Both the position numbers and the translations under genes were made by a program. Shown one piece after another: positions 35,224-43,824 of a stretch of 64,000 bases of DNA. The notes under the pieces are model-generated. The model worked only from the letters and a program-made list of their open reading frames with translations, was not told the origin of the DNA and searched no databases. The first letter of the stretch is position 1. Every line of letters begins with the position of its first letter. Origin of the DNA: Flavihumibacter sp. UBA7668 (lineage in GTDB: Bacteria; Bacteroidota; Bacteroidia; Chitinophagales; Chitinophagaceae); contig NZ_DLHM01000004.1 of assembly GCF_002483205.1 (NCBI RefSeq), positions 342,962 through 406,961 of the forward strand, in the 5' to 3' direction.

Positions 35224-35943
35224 ATGGCTATGACCGGTTTTCGGTTGATTAAAATTCAGTTCATTCTTAGTCTCCTGATTTCCATTTTTCTTATTTCTGC
35301 CTGTAAAAAAGAAGATGCAAAATTTGCAGGCGAAAAACCAGGTCAAATTCCAGGTTTGGGCAATATGCCCGGAAGCCCGGAGGGATCTCTATTCCTTCTG
35401 CCTTCCGGTGTTCATTTAAAAGGTGATATTGTTGGGCAGGAAGACGGACCCTCTTCGCGTGATTGCATTTTTGACGGGCAGGGATTTTTTGTAACAGTAA
35501 AAATCACACTTCAGAGAGATTCCATTTCTACGGGTCCGGTTGAAGTTGTTTTTCCTCCCGGTTTAATAATTACTTCCGCTTCGGAAGGTTTTCAGCATGG
35601 CCTTTTGGTAGAAAGAGTTGTAGTAACCATTCCTCCAGTACAACCCGGACCAGGTGGTAATGAATGCCAGGTAAGTTTACTGTTGTTTTGTTTAAACAGT
35701 GGAAAGAGCCCGTCAGACGCTACAGCAAAATATAAACTTGGACCAATTACCAGTTCTCCGTTGATCAAGGATTTCATCGACAAACTGAGCGGGAAGAAGA
35801 TCAATTATCGTGATTTTGAATCCACTGATCCTACCTGGTTTGAAAATCAGGAAAGATTGCAGGACGCCCTTTGGAATATTACCAATGGCGATGGATTAAC
35901 AGAACAGGATAAAGAAAATATTGCGGCACTGCCTGACAGGTAG
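35224..35943 (+). CDS. Hypothetical lipoprotein
   Basis: A 239-residue lipoprotein with lipobox LISAC (Cys27). A Gly/Pro-rich linker (about 35-52) leads to a predicted beta domain with RDCIFDGQGFFVTVKI and VVFPPGLII, containing three cysteines that may pair (about residues 80, 143 and 150). The C-terminal 60 residues are helical and acidic (FIDKLSGKKINYRDF, LTEQDKENI). I do not recognise the family. It is the first gene after a consensus promoter and heads a set of three same-strand lipoproteins. Confidence 0.72.
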   Translation: MAMTGFRLIKIQFILSLLISIFLISACKKEDAKFAGEKPGQIPGLGNMPGSPEGSLFLLPSGVHLKGDIVGQEDGPSSRDCIFDGQGFFVTVKITLQRDSISTGPVEVVFPPGLIITSASEGFQHGLLVERVVVTIPPVQPGPGGNECQVSLLLFCLNSGKSPSDATAKYKLGPITSSPLIKDFIDKLSGKKINYRDFESTDPTWFENQERLQDALWNITNGDGLTEQDKENIAALPDR

Positions 35944-35971
35944 TAGCATTCAATTAAAAAACGTATAGTAT

Positions 35972-37258
35972 ATGTCAGAAAAAATTATTGGAATCAGTCA
36001 AGCCTTTTTATTGGGGCTTATTTTCTTACTGATTGGTTGCAGCAAGGGGAAGGATGGAGCCGTGCCACAACGCATCCCAACTGTTTATGCCAAAGGTAGC
36101 GTTACAGGTGAAAAAGTTGAAAAAAGTATAGGTGTAAATGGAGGCACCATCAGCTCGGCAGACGGACGATTAATGGTAACGGTTCCTGCCGGAGCTGTTA
36201 CGGAAAATGTTTTATTCTCTATCACTCCCATAACGAATACCAACCCAATGAGTTCAGGCGATGCATATCGGTTGGAACCGGAGAATCGCAGCTTTCAGCA
36301 TCCTGTTCAGATAACATTGAAGTATGGGTCGGCTGATCTGGAAGGCACTATTCCGGAGGCCCTGTATCTTGGATTTCAGAATCAGCAGGGGCATTGGAAT
36401 CTGATGAAAAAAAATGAAATAAATACATTGAATAAGACCATTACGGTGGAGTCGGATCATTTTAGTGATTGGGGTATAGTAGAGGATTTTAATGTAAAAG
36501 CAGATAAGGATATTATTCAGCCCGGCGAATCTGTTCAGTTAACTGCCTATAAATGCATAACTGCATCAACGGAAGATAGTTTACTGGCTCCGCTGGTAGA
36601 TCCTGATCCCTTTGATTTAAAAGGTAAAGTCAATTGGAGAAATGTTGCCAGCATGGGTGTTTTAATTTCGGATGGCGCACAGGCTACCTACACTGCACAC
36701 ACTGAAATTCCTGCCAATAATCCGATATTTATTGAAACTTCCATTTCCGGGATTCCTTTAAAAAATCCGGTAACAGGAAGAGTTTATCCCAACTCCACCC
36801 TGTTGATCCTGACTCCAATTACCATTGCAGGAGGAAGTGTTGTAATGCTTTCTTACAAGGGAACGGATTATGTTTATACGAATGTTGTTATTGGTGCGGC
36901 TAATGGAAAGTTGACCGTTCAGGGGGTAGATGCCAATTGGAAAGGCATTCATTTAATTGCAAATGCCAATCGTGCCGGTGCCTTTGCTTATGGTGCTTTA
37001 AGCGACGCCGGCAAGTCTACTGCTACCATAAATGTTGGTGCATTCAGTTTTGGAACGGAGTATTCCAAGTGTAATATATCGGATGAATTTTACTCCGACG
37101 GGTCTTTTGTTGTATCTAAATGGGCAGATGTTGGAGAACTGGTAAAAGGAAGTTTCTCAGGTACGGTGTACAGCCGAAATCCGCCAGGTACCAGTTGTCC
37201 GAATGAAGCGGAGAAGCATAATTTCAGTGGAGTTTTTCAGGGATTAAGGCAATATTAA
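35972..37258 (+). CDS. Lipoprotein with ZU5-like domain
   Basis: A 428-residue lipoprotein with lipobox LLIGC (Cys23). Residues about 48-165 read like a ZU5-type beta domain: GVNGGTISSADGRLMVTVPAGAV, then FSITPI and VQITLKYG, and VESDHFSDWGIV at the end. The rest is beta-rich with an Ig-like region (DIIQPGESVQLTAYKC). Cysteines near the C-terminus (about 368 and 410) may form a disulfide. ZU5 domains mediate protein contacts in eukaryotes; in Bacteroidota lipoproteins the role is unknown. It follows the first lipoprotein by 28 bases. Confidence 0.75.
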   Translation: MSEKIIGISQAFLLGLIFLLIGCSKGKDGAVPQRIPTVYAKGSVTGEKVEKSIGVNGGTISSADGRLMVTVPAGAVTENVLFSITPITNTNPMSSGDAYRLEPENRSFQHPVQITLKYGSADLEGTIPEALYLGFQNQQGHWNLMKKNEINTLNKTITVESDHFSDWGIVEDFNVKADKDIIQPGESVQLTAYKCITASTEDSLLAPLVDPDPFDLKGKVNWRNVASMGVLISDGAQATYTAHTEIPANNPIFIETSISGIPLKNPVTGRVYPNSTLLILTPITIAGGSVVMLSYKGTDYVYTNVVIGAANGKLTVQGVDANWKGIHLIANANRAGAFAYGALSDAGKSTATINVGAFSFGTEYSKCNISDEFYSDGSFVVSKWADVGELVKGSFSGTVYSRNPPGTSCPNEAEKHNFSGVFQGLRQY

Positions 37259-37270
37259 ATGATATAAAAT

Positions 37271-38080
37271 ATGCGATTAATAAGACTTATTCCTGCTCTT
37301 CTATTAATGTGTTCATTCCTGGTAGTACTGTCATGTGGGAGAGGAAAGGAAATAACACCAAATCAGTCTCCGCAGGATAGTGCGAATTATAAAATAAAGG
37401 AAATTACAATAGAAGGATTACCTTCTCCCTATTTGAGATTTCTTTATCATGCGGAAGGTCTGATACATGAAATAAAACAGGAAAGCAATCTCTATCAGTA
37501 CCAGTTACAGTATGAAAACCACAAGTTGATCAGTATGATCAATAAGGCCAACCTGGATTTTGATAGTCTGAAATACCAATATGAAGGTGATCGGGTAGTG
37601 AAAATTTATCGATCAACTGTCAGTTCAGGAAAAATTGAGGAAATAAACCTTTTGTATGATGTCTCGGGAAGACTTGTTGAATTGGATTGGTTAAACATGG
37701 CTACAGGTAAAGTTTTCAAGAAGCTGGTTATTCAGTATGGGATGGATAATAATATGCACCAATATGAAGAATATTATCACCATGCAGATACACTTCTAAA
37801 AACAGCTACCCATATATTTTCAGGTTTTGATAAGAATGTTAATGTAACAGCCAATCTGATAATCAGGGATATTCATTATCTGCATCTGCCTGGTATCAGG
37901 TTACAAAGGAATAATCCCTCAGAAGAACTGGTTCTCGGTGTCAATCGGGATATGCAAATCAAATTCTCCTATGAGTACCAGGGGCAGTTACCGGTTTCAA
38001 AATTGTCAAAAATGAAAATTACCCGGGGCGACGGTCTGGGACTTGAACTAAACAATTATACAAGGATTACTTATTACTGA
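37271..38080 (+). CDS. Hypothetical lipoprotein, YD-like beta repeats
   Basis: A 269-residue lipoprotein with lipobox VVLSC (Cys22). The mature part consists of short repeated beta hairpins such as YQYQLQYENHKLI, DSLKYQYEGDRVVKIY, NLLYDVSGRLVELDW and KLVIQYGMDNNM. These resemble the YD/RHS-like or DUF4595-type repeats found in Bacteroidota lipoproteins. It follows the ZU5-like gene by 12 bases and overlaps the convergent lipoprotein gene by 7 bases at the stop. Function unknown. Confidence 0.7.
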   Translation: MRLIRLIPALLLMCSFLVVLSCGRGKEITPNQSPQDSANYKIKEITIEGLPSPYLRFLYHAEGLIHEIKQESNLYQYQLQYENHKLISMINKANLDFDSLKYQYEGDRVVKIYRSTVSSGKIEEINLLYDVSGRLVELDWLNMATGKVFKKLVIQYGMDNNMHQYEEYYHHADTLLKTATHIFSGFDKNVNVTANLIIRDIHYLHLPGIRLQRNNPSEELVLGVNRDMQIKFSYEYQGQLPVSKLSKMKITRGDGLGLELNNYTRITYY

Positions 38081-39201
38081 ATCAGATCAGCAGAAATTTT
38101 TAAGGTTACCGATTGTAGTGTTCCGGTATAAGATTGATCCCGAAACAAGTTTGGTTGAAATTTTGCTGTAGTTTGATAATTTCCAACAGGGAAATTTATT
38201 CCGTTTATAGATGCCATAATATCCGCTTTTGCACCAGGCAGCAATCCTCCGGAAGGGATTCTTGCATTGGCACGGATAACCGTAATACCGGCAGGGATGG
38301 TTTCGCTATAACTTGTGGCCGTCATTCCTATTGGCTGATTTCCTGTATTGGTAATTTCTCCGGCTTTTACCATATGATTTATTCCCTGTTTTAAATCAGG
38401 TAAAGAAGCATTCGCAAGGTTTATCGATACCGGCGTGATATAATCTACAATTACTGAATACGTCTTCATTTCGGTTCCTCTTCTTAGTGAAAGAAAAAAT
38501 CCTTTTGGATAACGATAATCAATTTCTTTTCCACCGGCTGGATATTGTGTGCTGTATTGATCAGTTGGTAAGTTTTCGTCCTGACTGAAATAAATGGAGG
38601 ATCCCGTGTGCTGGATGCCTGCCGTAAGCCGGCTTAAATCGGTTCCATCCGGAACAAAAATATAGATATAGTTCAGGGAAGCCTGATTTTCTACAATCTC
38701 TGTTGCTGTAATATCATTTTGTAATTGTGGATTTTTACTTTTTGGAAATACAAAACCTGCGAGGCCGAGAGGGGGAGGAGCAGTCTTTGTAAGAATTACA
38801 TCATAATGAACTCTTTTTGATGGATTTTGAGTGGAGCGAATCGTGTATCGCAGGCTGCCACTGCTGTAGTTTGTTTTGGTTCCCAATGCTGGTTCAATAC
38901 GAAATCCGGTTTGCTGGAAATTGCTGGCAACCGGAGTCAGCCCTGATAAATCACTGTCTGATGGGAGTGTGATGGTGATTTTTCCTGGTTGTATTTCAGT
39001 TCCATTGCTTACTATAGGGTGTTCAATGGCAATGGACAGGTTAGTATGCTCTGCAAAATTGAATTGCTGGATTTTTACATTCGTCAGATCAATGGTATCC
39101 TCATCCGGATTATCATTTTCAATATCAGGATCTTTGGAGCAGGCTACCAATGTCAATACGGCAAATAGAATCGCAAGGATGCGGAATTTTTTGAAATACA
39201 T
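38074..39201 (-). CDS. Lipoprotein with tandem DUF5018-like beta domains
   Basis: A 375-residue lipoprotein with lipobox LVACS (Cys21) and an acidic tether (DPDIENDNPDEDTID). Two similar beta domains follow (about 40-145 and 150-255). Each has a segment of the type ITITLPSDSDLSGLTP or IYIFVPDGTDLSRLTAG and ends in YDVILTK or YSVIVDY, which is the DUF5018-like pattern. The C-terminal 110 residues form another beta domain. It is probably surface- or periplasm-facing and binds something through its beta domains; nothing more specific can be said. It converges on the three-lipoprotein operon. Confidence 0.7.
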   Translation of the reverse strand: MYFKKFRILAILFAVLTLVACSKDPDIENDNPDEDTIDLTNVKIQQFNFAEHTNLSIAIEHPIVSNGTEIQPGKITITLPSDSDLSGLTPVASNFQQTGFRIEPALGTKTNYSSGSLRYTIRSTQNPSKRVHYDVILTKTAPPPLGLAGFVFPKSKNPQLQNDITATEIVENQASLNYIYIFVPDGTDLSRLTAGIQHTGSSIYFSQDENLPTDQYSTQYPAGGKEIDYRYPKGFFLSLRRGTEMKTYSVIVDYITPVSINLANASLPDLKQGINHMVKAGEITNTGNQPIGMTATSYSETIPAGITVIRANARIPSGGLLPGAKADIMASINGINFPVGNYQTTAKFQPNLFRDQSYTGTLQSVTLKISADLIQ

Positions 39202-39871
39202 AGAAAAAGGTTAATTATCGGGTTTTAATCCCGATGCGATGAGTGGATTTTGTCCATACCCGTTGCATATAGATCAAAAAAAAAACATGTGGCCACCCAT
39301 TTGTTTTTTCTATAAGTTGTGGGATTTGCGTCAACTCCATAGTCAAAATGATCCTGTTTCGTCTGGGATGGCATGTCTGGAAACGCCTTTATTTTTCATC
39401 CTCCAGGAAAGGCATTCATAAACAGCCAATAATAACAACTATCCGGATTGGCAACATATCGATAAAAGCAAGGATTAGCCTTTTTATTGGCAAAAAGGGG
39501 GATTCGTCAATTATATTAGGGTAAGGAGGTGTTGATGAGTGGTACAAAAGAACAGGGATTTCCATTGTGAAGATTGCTTCAATTTTTGTATTTCGGCAGC
39601 AATTTTATGTAACAACACTCGTAACTTCATACCCTTGGAATTTCTACATGATCTGAAAAGCCCAAAATGAAGTAGCGGTTCCCAATATGTGTAAAATATA
39701 CAACAGATCTCCACAATTTTACAAGACTTAGAAGTTCTGATCCCCTACCTTTAACCGGATTCGCATCCTGCATCAGTATGGTATGCTTTTTTTACACGTC
39801 AAGTTTCACTTACAGCATAGTTGATTCTTTGTAAATTATAGGTTGGCTGACCTAATTGGAGATTTATTTAA
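39202..39871. other. 670-base gap without a supportable gene
   Basis: The gap contains a 6-bp hairpin (ATCGGG/CCCGAT, 39217-39235) at the start of the minus-strand lipoprotein gene and a 7-bp inverted repeat CCTTTTT/AAAAAGG at 39479-39498. Short frames of 60-67 codons on both strands have no family resemblance or signal peptide. No consensus promoter was found for the hydroxylase gene at 39872. Confidence 0.6.
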
Positions 39872-40804
39872 ATGTTTTTTGATTTTATAGATATAGTTAC
39901 GATAAATGCGAAGTTTTTATTTGGTGCACCTAAAATTGCCTATGATCAGATTGGAAATGTTTCCAGCAATTCACCTGAGTTAATTATTTGGGCGGCACCC
40001 TTTATGTTCTTTTTTGTGTTGTTGGAATGGTTTATTTCTCACCGACAGAACAAAGGATTGTATCAGAAAGCAGAAACGATGGGATCTGTACTGGTAGGTA
40101 TGGGCAATGTGGCAATTGCCTTTGCGCTAAAGTTCAGTCTGTTGTTTCTGATTGTATGGGTGTATAATCTGGTGCCCTGGAGAATGTATTTAAACTGGTG
40201 GACTTTCATTCCCTGTTATATCATCTTTGATTTCTGCAGCTATTGGGCACATCGCATTGCGCATGAACAGCGGATCTGGTGGGCAACCCATGTGGTGCAT
40301 CATAGCAGTGAACATTACAACCTGAGTGTATCATTTCGCCTGAGTTGGATTCAGCATGCAAAATTGATCTTCTTCCTGCCGGTTGCTTTACTTGGATTTC
40401 ATCCCGTCATATTTTTTGTGGTAAATCAGGTGGCGGTCCTGTTTCAGTTCTGGGTACATACGGAATATATCCGACGTTTGCATCCGGTGATTGAATATCT
40501 CTTTGCCACTCCTTCCAATCATCGCGTGCATCATGGTTCTCAGGAAAAATATATCAACAAAAATTATGGGGCCACCTTCATCATCTGGGATCGGATTTTT
40601 AACACCTATCAGCCGGAAGAAGAGCAGGCCATCTATGGCATTACACACAATATTGAAAACAAAGCAAATCCGCTTCAAATTAATTTTCATGAACTGGCCG
40701 ATATTATCAGAGATGTCAGAAAAGCAAAATCCTGGAAACTGAAATTCTTCTATTTATTCGGTGACCCCATCGATATTGCCCGGCATAAGGAGAAGATGAA
40801 ATAA
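39872..40804 (+). CDS. Sterol desaturase / fatty acid hydroxylase superfamily protein
   Basis: A 310-residue membrane di-iron enzyme. Four or so hydrophobic helices precede and interleave the histidine boxes HRIAH (about 129-133), HVVHHSSEH (about 142-150) and HRVHHG (about 215-220), with HTEY between. The superfamily hydroxylates or desaturates lipids, sphingolipids or carotenoids at the membrane. All metal-binding histidines appear intact. It is a single gene at the left edge of the mobile-looking region; its terminator is not obvious. Substrate unknown. Confidence 0.87.
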   Translation: MFFDFIDIVTINAKFLFGAPKIAYDQIGNVSSNSPELIIWAAPFMFFFVLLEWFISHRQNKGLYQKAETMGSVLVGMGNVAIAFALKFSLLFLIVWVYNLVPWRMYLNWWTFIPCYIIFDFCSYWAHRIAHEQRIWWATHVVHHSSEHYNLSVSFRLSWIQHAKLIFFLPVALLGFHPVIFFVVNQVAVLFQFWVHTEYIRRLHPVIEYLFATPSNHRVHHGSQEKYINKNYGATFIIWDRIFNTYQPEEEQAIYGITHNIENKANPLQINFHELADIIRDVRKAKSWKLKFFYLFGDPIDIARHKEKMK

Positions 40805-40829
40805 CACTAGGAATGATTAAATGCCTGGC

Positions 40830-41581
40830 TCATATTATTTCCCATTCCGTTTTTTTAAGCCTCTCTGCAATTGCCTTTATTGTTATCTGCACATCATTTT
40901 CATCAGGCAAGGTTCCGATCACGAGATCTTTGAATGTGGTTTGATATGGCTGGCGAATTTTCTCCCAGGTCTCTTCCGGACCTTTGAATCAAAATAGGGG
41001 CTATCGAAAAAGGTTTTGATTTCTGTGTTTTTCAACATCATATGAAGATCATAGATATGACGGATCTTATTTGCGAGATCAGTGTAAGGATCTTCTGTGA
41101 AAGAAAAGCGTACCAGGCTCATGATCTTCTCGCAAAAGGTACATTCCTTGCTGAGTACGAGAACGTTAAAAGGCTGCATGTTATAGTCCCTTACAATATC
41201 CTCCTGCTGTTTACCGATCATCATCCCAAGTTTATTGGTTATTCCGTCTAATTGTATTTCGGGCATTATTCCAGCTAAAGCGTCTGTGATTGCTTTTAAT
41301 TTGTTTTTCAGTTTGTTTCCCGCTTCGCCTTCTTTCTTTACGACCACTATATCAATATCTTCCGAGAAACGTTCTATCAGCCTGTGGCATTTTGATAGCG
41401 CGGTTCCTCCTTTGAAGATGGCAAATTTTCCAGCTGGTGATGAGAAAATTTTGAACAATGCAACAGTTACCCAATAATCCTTTTCAATATAGATCTCCGG
41501 GATGTTTAGTTGCTGTGACGCCGCCTGAACGGCTTCCCTGAATAATTCTTTTTCTTCATGCAGTCTCATACTATGTTCCAC
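40830..41581 (-). pseudogene. AbiEii-type nucleotidyltransferase toxin gene, frameshifted
   Basis: The intact frame runs from 41581 to a stop at 40919 (220 residues). It contains the AbiEii nucleotidyltransferase core: IEKDYWVT (about 32-39), FKGGTALSKC (about 55-64) and SEDIDI (about 73-78). Near 40985-41000 the frame is lost and the last residues (VRKRPGRKFASHI) are out-of-frame. A different frame continues with family-like sequence (EETWEKIRQPYQTTFKDLV through ERLKKTEWEII) to TGA at 40830-40832. Compared with the usual family layout about 30 residues seem missing at the break. The toxin is therefore probably inactive or altered. It overlaps the antitoxin gene by 16 bases. Confidence 0.8.
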
Positions 41582-42294
41582 TGTTTAATGGCTGGTAACT
41601 CTTCCTGTTGAATACCAAAGTTATAGGTCGACAGCGGGTTCAGACTTTTAGCAAGGGGTTGTACCATATCAGAATCAATACCCAGACTGGTTAACAAGGC
41701 TCCTGTAAGGGCCCGTACCCTCGGTGGATATTTCAGACTGATATTAATCAGTTTCCGCTTATCATCATGGTTGAGTTCAATGATCTTTTGTTGCAGTCGT
41801 TTTAGCACACCTTCCCTGTTAAGGTCCGGGATGTTTTTAAAGTCTTTTATTGCATCCAGAATTTCCAGTAGGTAATAATTGTCATTGGTGACATCCACAT
41901 AACTTTTAACAGCCTTCACTGCTATGCTTCCAACTTTGGTAATTATTCTTTTATCACGGCTGGCAATTTTTATATTTTTGGGAACCTGCGTTGTCAACCC
42001 CATTTTGTTATATAGCGATATGCCGGTAACATACGCTATTCTCTTCCCTTTTTGAAAAAGATATGATTTTAGCAGTTGATCCTCGCCAGGTTTGAGTTCT
42101 CCAAATACTGACTTTTTAGGTTTATAATACCGCCCGGTTGAAGCTCTTTTGATGACCCCTGCCTTTGTCATTCTGCTTAATGCCTTGACCGCAGCACGAT
42201 ACTCGTCTGGAACCAGTTTTAGCTGGCCATAGGTAAAAACCTCGCCAACCTGAAAGCCGTTTATTTGCTTTTCAATTTTTTTAGTGGTTTGCAT
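41566..42294 (-). CDS. AbiEi-type antitoxin / DUF6088-family transcriptional regulator
   Basis: A 242-residue protein from the ATG at 42294 (MQTTKKIEKQING); an upstream TTG at 42333 would add 13 residues. The N-terminal winged helix (about 10-65: VFTYGQLKLV, AAVKALSRMTKAGVIKRAS, GRYYKPKKS) is typical of AbiEi/DUF6088 antitoxins, which repress their own operon and neutralise the AbiEii nucleotidyltransferase. A second domain (about 70-240) follows. It precedes and overlaps the toxin gene by 16 bases, the usual gene order. It appears intact although the toxin is broken. Confidence 0.82.
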   Translation of the reverse strand: MQTTKKIEKQINGFQVGEVFTYGQLKLVPDEYRAAVKALSRMTKAGVIKRASTGRYYKPKKSVFGELKPGEDQLLKSYLFQKGKRIAYVTGISLYNKMGLTTQVPKNIKIASRDKRIITKVGSIAVKAVKSYVDVTNDNYYLLEILDAIKDFKNIPDLNREGVLKRLQQKIIELNHDDKRKLINISLKYPPRVRALTGALLTSLGIDSDMVQPLAKSLNPLSTYNFGIQQEELPAIKQWNIV

Positions 42295-42575
42295 TGGTAA
42301 CTTATCTAATTCAAAGATATTGATTTCTACCAAATGTCACCTATTTTGCGCCGTTTACTTACCTTTATAGCAGATTTCTGCTAGTTATTATTGGAATGCA
42401 CCCAATCTCTGCCTATCAAATACGCCCCCAAAAAGCGGATTCCAGTAATTTCTTTACTATTACCTTCTCTTTGTGTTTTAAATGCTTTCTCAGCCTGGCT
42501 TAAGTGGATGTGCAACCTTTTAATAGTTTCTAACCGGGAACATAAAGAGAACAGCGAGTGATTTCCCCAGCATCC

Positions 42576-42624
42576 CCGGACTTATCCCGGACTTGAACCG
42601 CACTTGTACCGGACTTGCACCGGA
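42576..42624 (+). repeat. 11-bp tandem repeat, about 4.5 copies
   Basis: Units in exact 11-bp phase read CCGGACTTATC, CCGGACTTGAA, CCGCACTTGTA, CCGGACTTGCA and a partial CCGGA. The core GGACTTGNACC is like the complement of a tRNA T-arm. It lies 55 bases before the unknown gene at 42679, in a 384-base gap (42295-42678) that otherwise holds only AT-rich sequence, including a near-direct repeat just before the ATG. Confidence 0.88.
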
Positions 42625-42678
42625 GCCAGCCATCATATATATAGGTTTTTTTATTAATAATATGCCTATATTAGTAAT

Positions 42679-43503
42679 ATGGCTCGACAAACCGGAATTT
42701 TCAACATTTCAGGAAAAATCGGCGACCAGGTTTTTTACTATAAAAATGGAAAAAAGCTGGTAAGAAAAGCTGTCAATAAGGAAACCTATACGCTTTCGGA
42801 AGGCAGCCGGAAAACCAATAAAGAATTTGCTTCCGCACATGGTGTTTCCAATTTATTCAAAAAAGCCGTTGAGTCTTTTCTTAAACAATATGCAGACAAA
42901 CAATTCATCAACCGGTTAAGGGGCAAGCTAATTGAAATTATTAATACCGGTCCGCAGGAGAAAAAGGGAGAACGATCCATTGTTGATGGCAACCTTTTGA
43001 TGTTAAAAGAGTTGGAGTTTAATTGCCATACCAGCCTTGATAAGCTGGTGAAATTTTCTCCTGTTATTACCATTGATCCATTTAAAAGTATTGAGTTAGA
43101 AATCCCTGCCATTCAGCTGGCAGAAGCATTTAGTGCACCAGACAATGCGACGCATGTGGTATTATCCATTCAATGCTGTTCATTTGACCTGGCAGAAAAA
43201 AACGGGAGGAAATCAATTGCGGAAGAATTAATAATTCCCCTGCAAACGCCCACATTCAGCGGAGGTCAGTTAAGCATAACGCTGGAATACATCGAAGAAC
43301 GATTGGTAGTGCTTATTAAGGGGGTGGGTTTTCTTTCAAATAAAAAAGATCGGATATTTAATCGTCGCTATTATGCAGGAAAAATTTTAGAGGCCTTTTA
43401 TGTAAGAGACGGACAAATTCTTCAGTACAACGCACCCCCGCCTCCACCTGCACCATTACCCGCACAGGATGTATCAAAAATTGTGAAATGGAAATTGCAG
43501 TAA
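42679..43503 (+). CDS. Bacteroidota-specific hypothetical protein (DUF6266-like)
   Basis: A 274-residue protein. The N-terminus MARQTGIFNISGKIGDQVFYY with a following KKLVRKA resembles an uncharacterised Bacteroidota family (DUF6266-like). Members of that family start MARQ.G....G.IG...FY and carry a basic patch. No signal peptide or membrane segment is present. The middle is mixed alpha/beta, and a proline run (NAPPPPPAPLPAQD, about 251-264) precedes a short basic C-terminus. It sits between the AbiE locus and a transposase remnant and next to tRNA-Asp, so horizontal origin is likely. Function unknown. Confidence 0.68.
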   Translation: MARQTGIFNISGKIGDQVFYYKNGKKLVRKAVNKETYTLSEGSRKTNKEFASAHGVSNLFKKAVESFLKQYADKQFINRLRGKLIEIINTGPQEKKGERSIVDGNLLMLKELEFNCHTSLDKLVKFSPVITIDPFKSIELEIPAIQLAEAFSAPDNATHVVLSIQCCSFDLAEKNGRKSIAEELIIPLQTPTFSGGQLSITLEYIEERLVVLIKGVGFLSNKKDRIFNRRYYAGKILEAFYVRDGQILQYNAPPPPPAPLPAQDVSKIVKWKLQ

Positions 43504-43519
43504 GAAGCGGTTTTCCGAT

Positions 43520-43732
43520 TTATGCTGTTTCAACAATACTCAAATGGGAACTCCTATTTTGCTCAAAGAGTATCCACCGGCTGGCGTGATCCTTCTGATT
43601 CCAACTGTGGTAATCGCTGATGTGATCCTTGTATTGTTGCTGTAGTTGTTTGCCATCTACCTGAAAGATATCTCCACCTTCTTGCCGCGAATCGAAAAAT
43701 CCATGAAACTCCGCACATGCAAAAAGCCCCAC
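43520..43732 (-). pseudogene. Remnant of an ISAon1-like transposase
   Basis: About 65 codons on the minus strand read VDGKQLQQQYKDHISDY, HSWNQKDHASRWILFEQN and HLSIVETA before a stop at 43520. This resembles the segment of Bacteroidota ISAon1-type transposases in which a Trp-x-Gln, His-Ala, LLFPEN and LSIDETALS pattern precedes the first catalytic Asp; here the expected Asp-Glu-Thr reads Val-Glu-Thr. No complete transposase, terminal inverted repeats or target duplication could be found. The call rests on remembered family patterns, so it is moderate. Confidence 0.5.
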
Positions 43733-43750
43733 ATTTCTGTGAGGCTTTTG
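43721..43750 (-). terminator. Intrinsic terminator of the tRNA-Asp gene
   Basis: On the minus strand AAAAGCCTCACA pairs with TGTGGGGCTTTT (one G-T wobble) over GAAA, followed by another T. It begins right after the tRNA 3' end. Confidence 0.82.
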
Positions 43751-43824
43751 CGGACCGGACGGGACTCGAACCCGCGACCTCCGCCGTGACAGGGCGGCAT
43801 TCTAACCAACTGAACTACCGATCC
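43751..43824 (-). tRNA. tRNA-Asp (GTC)
   Basis: The 74-base cloverleaf on the minus strand starts GGATCGG and ends CCGGTCC plus discriminator G. The D-arm contains AGTTCAGTTGGTTAGAA and the anticodon loop CTGTCAC carries GTC, closed by a CCGCC/GGCGG stem. The T-arm is GCGGGTTCGAGTCCCGT. The acceptor pairs with one G-U. The CCA end is not encoded. G34 of this anticodon is the position modified to queuosine and then glutamylated by GluQRS, whose gene is at 23297. tRNA genes are common integration sites, and the decayed mobile genes lie just past its 3' end. Confidence 0.97.

Noticed and set aside
39511..39714. 67-codon minus-strand frame in the 670-base gap
   Set aside because: Cys/Leu/His-rich with no family match, no promoter and no partner gene.
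42576..42624. The 11-bp repeat as a CRISPR array
   Set aside because: Units are too short, there are no spacers, and no cas genes are present anywhere in the window.
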